DNA of 7,251 nucleotides from an uncultured Erysipelotrichaceae bacterium (GTDB taxonomy: Bacteria; Bacillota_I; Bacilli_A; RF39; UBA660). The notes under the pieces were generated by a model that was not told the origin of the DNA, did not search any database, and saw nothing but the letters and a program-made list of their open reading frames with translations. How positions within the stretch are numbered: position 1 is the first letter of the stretch; the number at the start of each line of letters is the position of its first letter. The DNA lies in the NCBI GenBank assembly GCA_902797415.1, contig CADBSQ010000028.1, forward strand, positions 1 to 7,251. Direction: 5' to 3'. The position numbers and the translations under genes are program-made. Positions 5,595 through 7,251 of the stretch are shown here, piece after piece.

Positions 5595-6514
5595 TGTATA
5601 ATTCATTAACAAAAGATTTTAATGATTTTGTTTCTAAGATATCATTAAATAGTAAAGAAGAACAAGACATTATAAGCAAGCATAATAGTTTAACTGATAT
5701 GATTAAACAAGAACCACCAGAGGGATACAAAATAGTTAAAACCCAATTAAGTGGTTCATATGCAAAGCATACGGTTTTAAATGAATATGATGAGGAAAAA
5801 CTACCAGATGTTGATGTTGTAATAATAATAGAATCTAATTCTAAAAGTGTTGGCGAAATAAACTCAGATTTTCTTAATTATTTTGAAAAAAAGAAGGAGA
5901 AGGTTACTTCTGATATAAGACAACAATCCAACTCCATAGGATTATTTTATTCTAATATTAGTGTTGATATGGTTATTGGAATAATAGATGATGACAAATT
6001 AAAAATAACATCTGATAAACATCACGATTGGCTTGAAACTAATTGTTTGAAGCAGATAGATTATATGGTTAAAAGAAATAAAGAATACGAGGGCTTTAGT
6101 TATTATAGTTTAATGAAGTTAGTAAAATACTTGAACAAGGAAATACTTAATAATAAAATAAAATCATATACTTTAGAACAAACAGTTCATCATTGTGCGC
6201 CAAAGAATAGTTCTGGATTAAGATTATATCAAGCGTTTTCTAAGACATTATACAATATGACTTGCCTTTCATCCATACATGATATTAAAGATTGCTGTGA
6301 TAATAACAAAAAGGGATACGATGATAAGGATGAAGTATGTTTTTCATCATTTATAACGGAAATTAAAAAGTATTCTAAACTAGCAGATGAAGCACTTGAT
6401 GGTGATAGAACAAAGTGGCAAGAAATATTTGGAGAAAGATTTCCTGAACAGCCTAAAGAAATTGTAAAAAATGAGGATGAATATGATAAAACACAAACGC
6501 CATGGTGCTGTTAA
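5594..6514 (+). CDS. cGAS/DncV-like nucleotidyltransferase (CBASS CD-NTase)
   Basis: This protein should make a cyclic di- or trinucleotide second messenger on phage infection. It shows the nucleotidyltransferase signature: LSGSY (Gly54-Ser55) with Thr60, then PDVDV carrying Asp72 and Asp74, and the third catalytic Asp125 in SVDMVIG. Further family marks are the HHDWLETN stretch (143-150) and WQEIFGERFP (275-284) near the C-terminus. At 306 aa its length is normal for the family. The last residues are Trp304-Cys305-Cys306 after an acidic, probably flexible tail. In CBASS operons with ubiquitin-type enzymes this C-terminus is the part that is conjugated. The start codon overlaps the upstream stop; AAAGG (5577-5581) is 12 nt away, so coupling is likely. 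The E2 gene begins inside its last codons. The nucleotide product cannot be read from the sequence. Confidence 0.88.
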   Translation: MYNSLTKDFNDFVSKISLNSKEEQDIISKHNSLTDMIKQEPPEGYKIVKTQLSGSYAKHTVLNEYDEEKLPDVDVVIIIESNSKSVGEINSDFLNYFEKKKEKVTSDIRQQSNSIGLFYSNISVDMVIGIIDDDKLKITSDKHHDWLETNCLKQIDYMVKRNKEYEGFSYYSLMKLVKYLNKEILNNKIKSYTLEQTVHHCAPKNSSGLRLYQAFSKTLYNMTCLSSIHDIKDCCDNNKKGYDDKDEVCFSSFITEIKKYSKLADEALDGDRTKWQEIFGERFPEQPKEIVKNEDEYDKTQTPWCC

Positions 6515-6983
6515 TAAACAGATAATTACCTTTGCGTTTAAGAAACATGGGTTTTCAGTACAAAATTATGCAAGTAAAAATAATGTTATAACAGTAATTG
6601 TAGAGAAGGATTATTCTAAAGGTTTTAATATCAAGTTTAATGGCTTAATTAGATTAGAGGTTTCTATAATTGAAAATATGTATGATATGTTTTGCGTATA
6701 TACATATCCAAAGTTTAAAGAGATAAGTAATATAATTCCTAAAAATGGTTTTTATCATATTTATCCTGATGGTAGTTTATGTTATGCTCCACCCAAAAGG
6801 CCATTAGTAGAAAAATGGGAATTTGTTGATTTTGTTAATGCAGTAGATGCTTTACTGTATAATTATTTTTCTATAGAGTATATAGGTAAGGGAGAATTAT
6901 TTGAATTAGAGCATGGCCTAACTGGATTAAGACAATATGAGTTTATTTGTTCGCGTAATCAAAGTGATAAACATAAAAATTAG
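6483..6983 (+). CDS. Stand-alone E2-like ubiquitin-conjugating enzyme of type II-short CBASS
   Basis: This is a bacterial E2-fold protein expected to act on the C-terminus of the neighbouring CD-NTase and so control its activity. The core reads HIYPDGSLCY with the probable catalytic Cys100, followed by PPKRPL, Trp112 and a helix. LEHG (142-145) is typical of prokaryotic E2 proteins. Upstream, YTYPKF (73-78) corresponds to the E2 YP..FP strand. No E1 (adenylation) or JAB domain is fused or encoded nearby, so this is the E2-only arrangement rather than the E1-E2 fusion (Cap2). I chose ATG 6483 because GAGGA (6473-6477) lies 5 nt upstream; ATGs at 6471 and 6477 would add four or two residues. 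The gene overlaps the CD-NTase by 32 bp in another frame. The protein is 166 aa. Confidence 0.85.
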   Translation: MIKHKRHGAVNKQIITFAFKKHGFSVQNYASKNNVITVIVEKDYSKGFNIKFNGLIRLEVSIIENMYDMFCVYTYPKFKEISNIIPKNGFYHIYPDGSLCYAPPKRPLVEKWEFVDFVNAVDALLYNYFSIEYIGKGELFELEHGLTGLRQYEFICSRNQSDKHKN

Positions 6984-7036
6984 TTTTTTAACAAGTAAGG
7001 GTTTGTTTAAATGCTTGAACGTCATAGGTGATAATT

Positions 7037-7057
7037 CTAGGTGGCATTTAGGTGGCA
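7037..7057 (+). repeat. Tandem 11-bp repeat, putative right arm-type integrase sites
   Basis: Two copies of the unit lie head to tail: CTAGGTGGCA (7037-7046, imperfect at its 5' end) and TTTAGGTGGCA (7047-7057). Positions 7038-7059 match 391-412 exactly over 22 bp in the same orientation. They lie about 105 bp inside the right core repeat, mirroring the left end. Confidence 0.55.
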
Positions 7058-7065
7058 AAAGTTAG

Positions 7066-7091
7066 AAAATTAGTCGAAAGACTAATTTTTT
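7066..7091 (+). terminator. Intrinsic terminator of the CBASS-like operon
   Basis: AAAATTAGTC (7066-7075) and GACTAATTTT (7080-7089) form a 10-bp perfect stem with a GAAA tetraloop, ending in six T (7086-7091), four of them in the stem. The A-rich 5' arm could let it also work weakly on the reverse strand. Confidence 0.75.
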
Positions 7092-7162
7092 AGTTTTCAG
7101 AAAAGTGTTGATATATAACGGTTTATAAAAAATGACGATACTAAGTAAAATGACTATAGGGA

Positions 7163-7178
7163 TTCCCCCTGAAGAGAG
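7163..7178 (+). repeat. Right end direct repeat, putative attR core
   Basis: This is the exact second copy of the 16-bp sequence at 297-312. Weak similarity continues past it on both sides (TCACTTTT at 328-335 and 7190-7197). Joining the left flank up to the core with the right flank after it would rebuild a simple intergenic spacer between the 76-aa gene and the gene at 7238. Confidence 0.55.
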
Positions 7179-7210
7179 CAAAAGTTACATCACTTTTATA
7201 AAAAATATGA

Positions 7211-7216
7211 TATAAT
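7211..7216 (+). promoter_or_regulatory. -10 element of the gene starting at 7238
   Basis: A perfect TATAAT lies 21 bp before the start codon of the right-hand gene. No convincing -35 is visible at the usual spacing. It lies outside the proposed island. Confidence 0.45.
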
Positions 7217-7237
7217 TAAATAGAAGGTGATTGAATT

Positions 7238-7251
7238 ATGAATAATAAAAC
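7238..7251 (+). CDS. Start of a gene cut off by the window end
   Basis: GAAGGTGA (7223-7230) is followed after 7 nt by an ATG and the codons for Asn-Asn-Lys, then the window ends. The RBS and the upstream TATAAT make a genuine start likely, but the product cannot be identified. It lies beyond the proposed right end of the island and is probably resident DNA. Confidence 0.6.

Larger units (their letters stand above)
297..7178. mobile_element. Putative integrase-less genomic island carrying two defence systems
   Basis: The proposed ends are a 16-bp exact direct repeat (297-312 and 7163-7178). Inside each end, about 90-125 bp away and in the same orientation, lies a 22-bp exact repeat (391-412 and 7038-7059) containing two copies of an 11-bp unit. 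A 9-mer, AAGGGTTTG, also recurs inside both ends (352-360 and 6997-7005). Outer core plus inner arm sites is the usual layout of tyrosine-recombinase elements. The cargo is a type III R-M pair and a CBASS-like operon. No complete integrase, relaxase or phage structural gene is present, only an integrase remnant at about 4279-4421. The layout fits a cis-mobilizable or decayed element that needs an integrase in trans. The repeats are seen directly; mobility is inferred. Confidence 0.6.

Noticed and set aside
1..7251. CRISPR array or phase-variable simple-sequence repeats in mod
   Set aside because: No regularly spaced repeats occur, and there is no long homopolymer or tetranucleotide tract in mod or its promoter.
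1..7251. Recoded TGA (mycoplasma-type code), since no gene here ends in TGA
   Set aside because: All Trp codons in the main genes are TGG and no gene needs TGA read-through; six stops are too few to infer recoding.

Overview
This is an AT-rich window with strong Shine-Dalgarno sites (GGAGG, AAGGAG), ATG starts, TAA/TAG stops and U-tract hairpin terminators. That points to a low-GC Firmicute, probably a gut Bacilli or Clostridia relative. The species cannot be told from the sequence.

Layout. A small chromosomal-type gene for a charged 76-aa protein (11-241) with its own terminator lies on the left. The first codons of another gene (7238 onward) lie on the right. Between them sits what looks like a mobile defence island of about 6.9 kb. 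A 16-bp direct repeat marks the proposed ends (297-312 and 7163-7178). Just inside each end are tandem copies of TTTAGGTGGCA (389-410 and 7037-7057), like the core and arm sites of a tyrosine-integrase element. No intact integrase is present, but the frameshifted 3' end of one survives in the middle (about 4279-4421).

The island carries two defence modules. The left module (506-4239) is a type III restriction-modification pair: a beta-class N6-adenine methyltransferase (Mod) and a helicase-nuclease (Res), joined by a TAATG overlap. The right module (4839-6983) is a CBASS-like operon of three overlapping genes. They encode a DUF6602-type PD-(D/E)xK protein, a cGAS/DncV-like nucleotidyltransferase (CD-NTase) ending in Trp-Cys-Cys, and a stand-alone E2-like conjugating enzyme. 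This resembles type II-short CBASS. No SAVED, patatin or membrane effector is present, so the DUF6602 protein is the only candidate effector.

The 599-bp gap between the modules is unusually structured. It holds the integrase fossil, a terminator, a likely forward promoter, a 14-bp inverted repeat enclosing a series of smaller hairpins, and a reverse-strand promoter-terminator pair that would make an RNA of about 130 nt. It ends with an 8-codon leader ORF behind a perfect AAAGGAGG, followed by hairpins, one of which would mask the start region of the first CBASS gene. This suggests RNA- or translation-level control of the CBASS operon.

How the parts would work together (inference): Mod/Res cut incoming unmethylated DNA. 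Phage that escapes would trigger the CD-NTase, which is controlled by E2 conjugation, and its cyclic nucleotide would activate the nuclease-fold protein. The island would depend on an integrase supplied from elsewhere to move.
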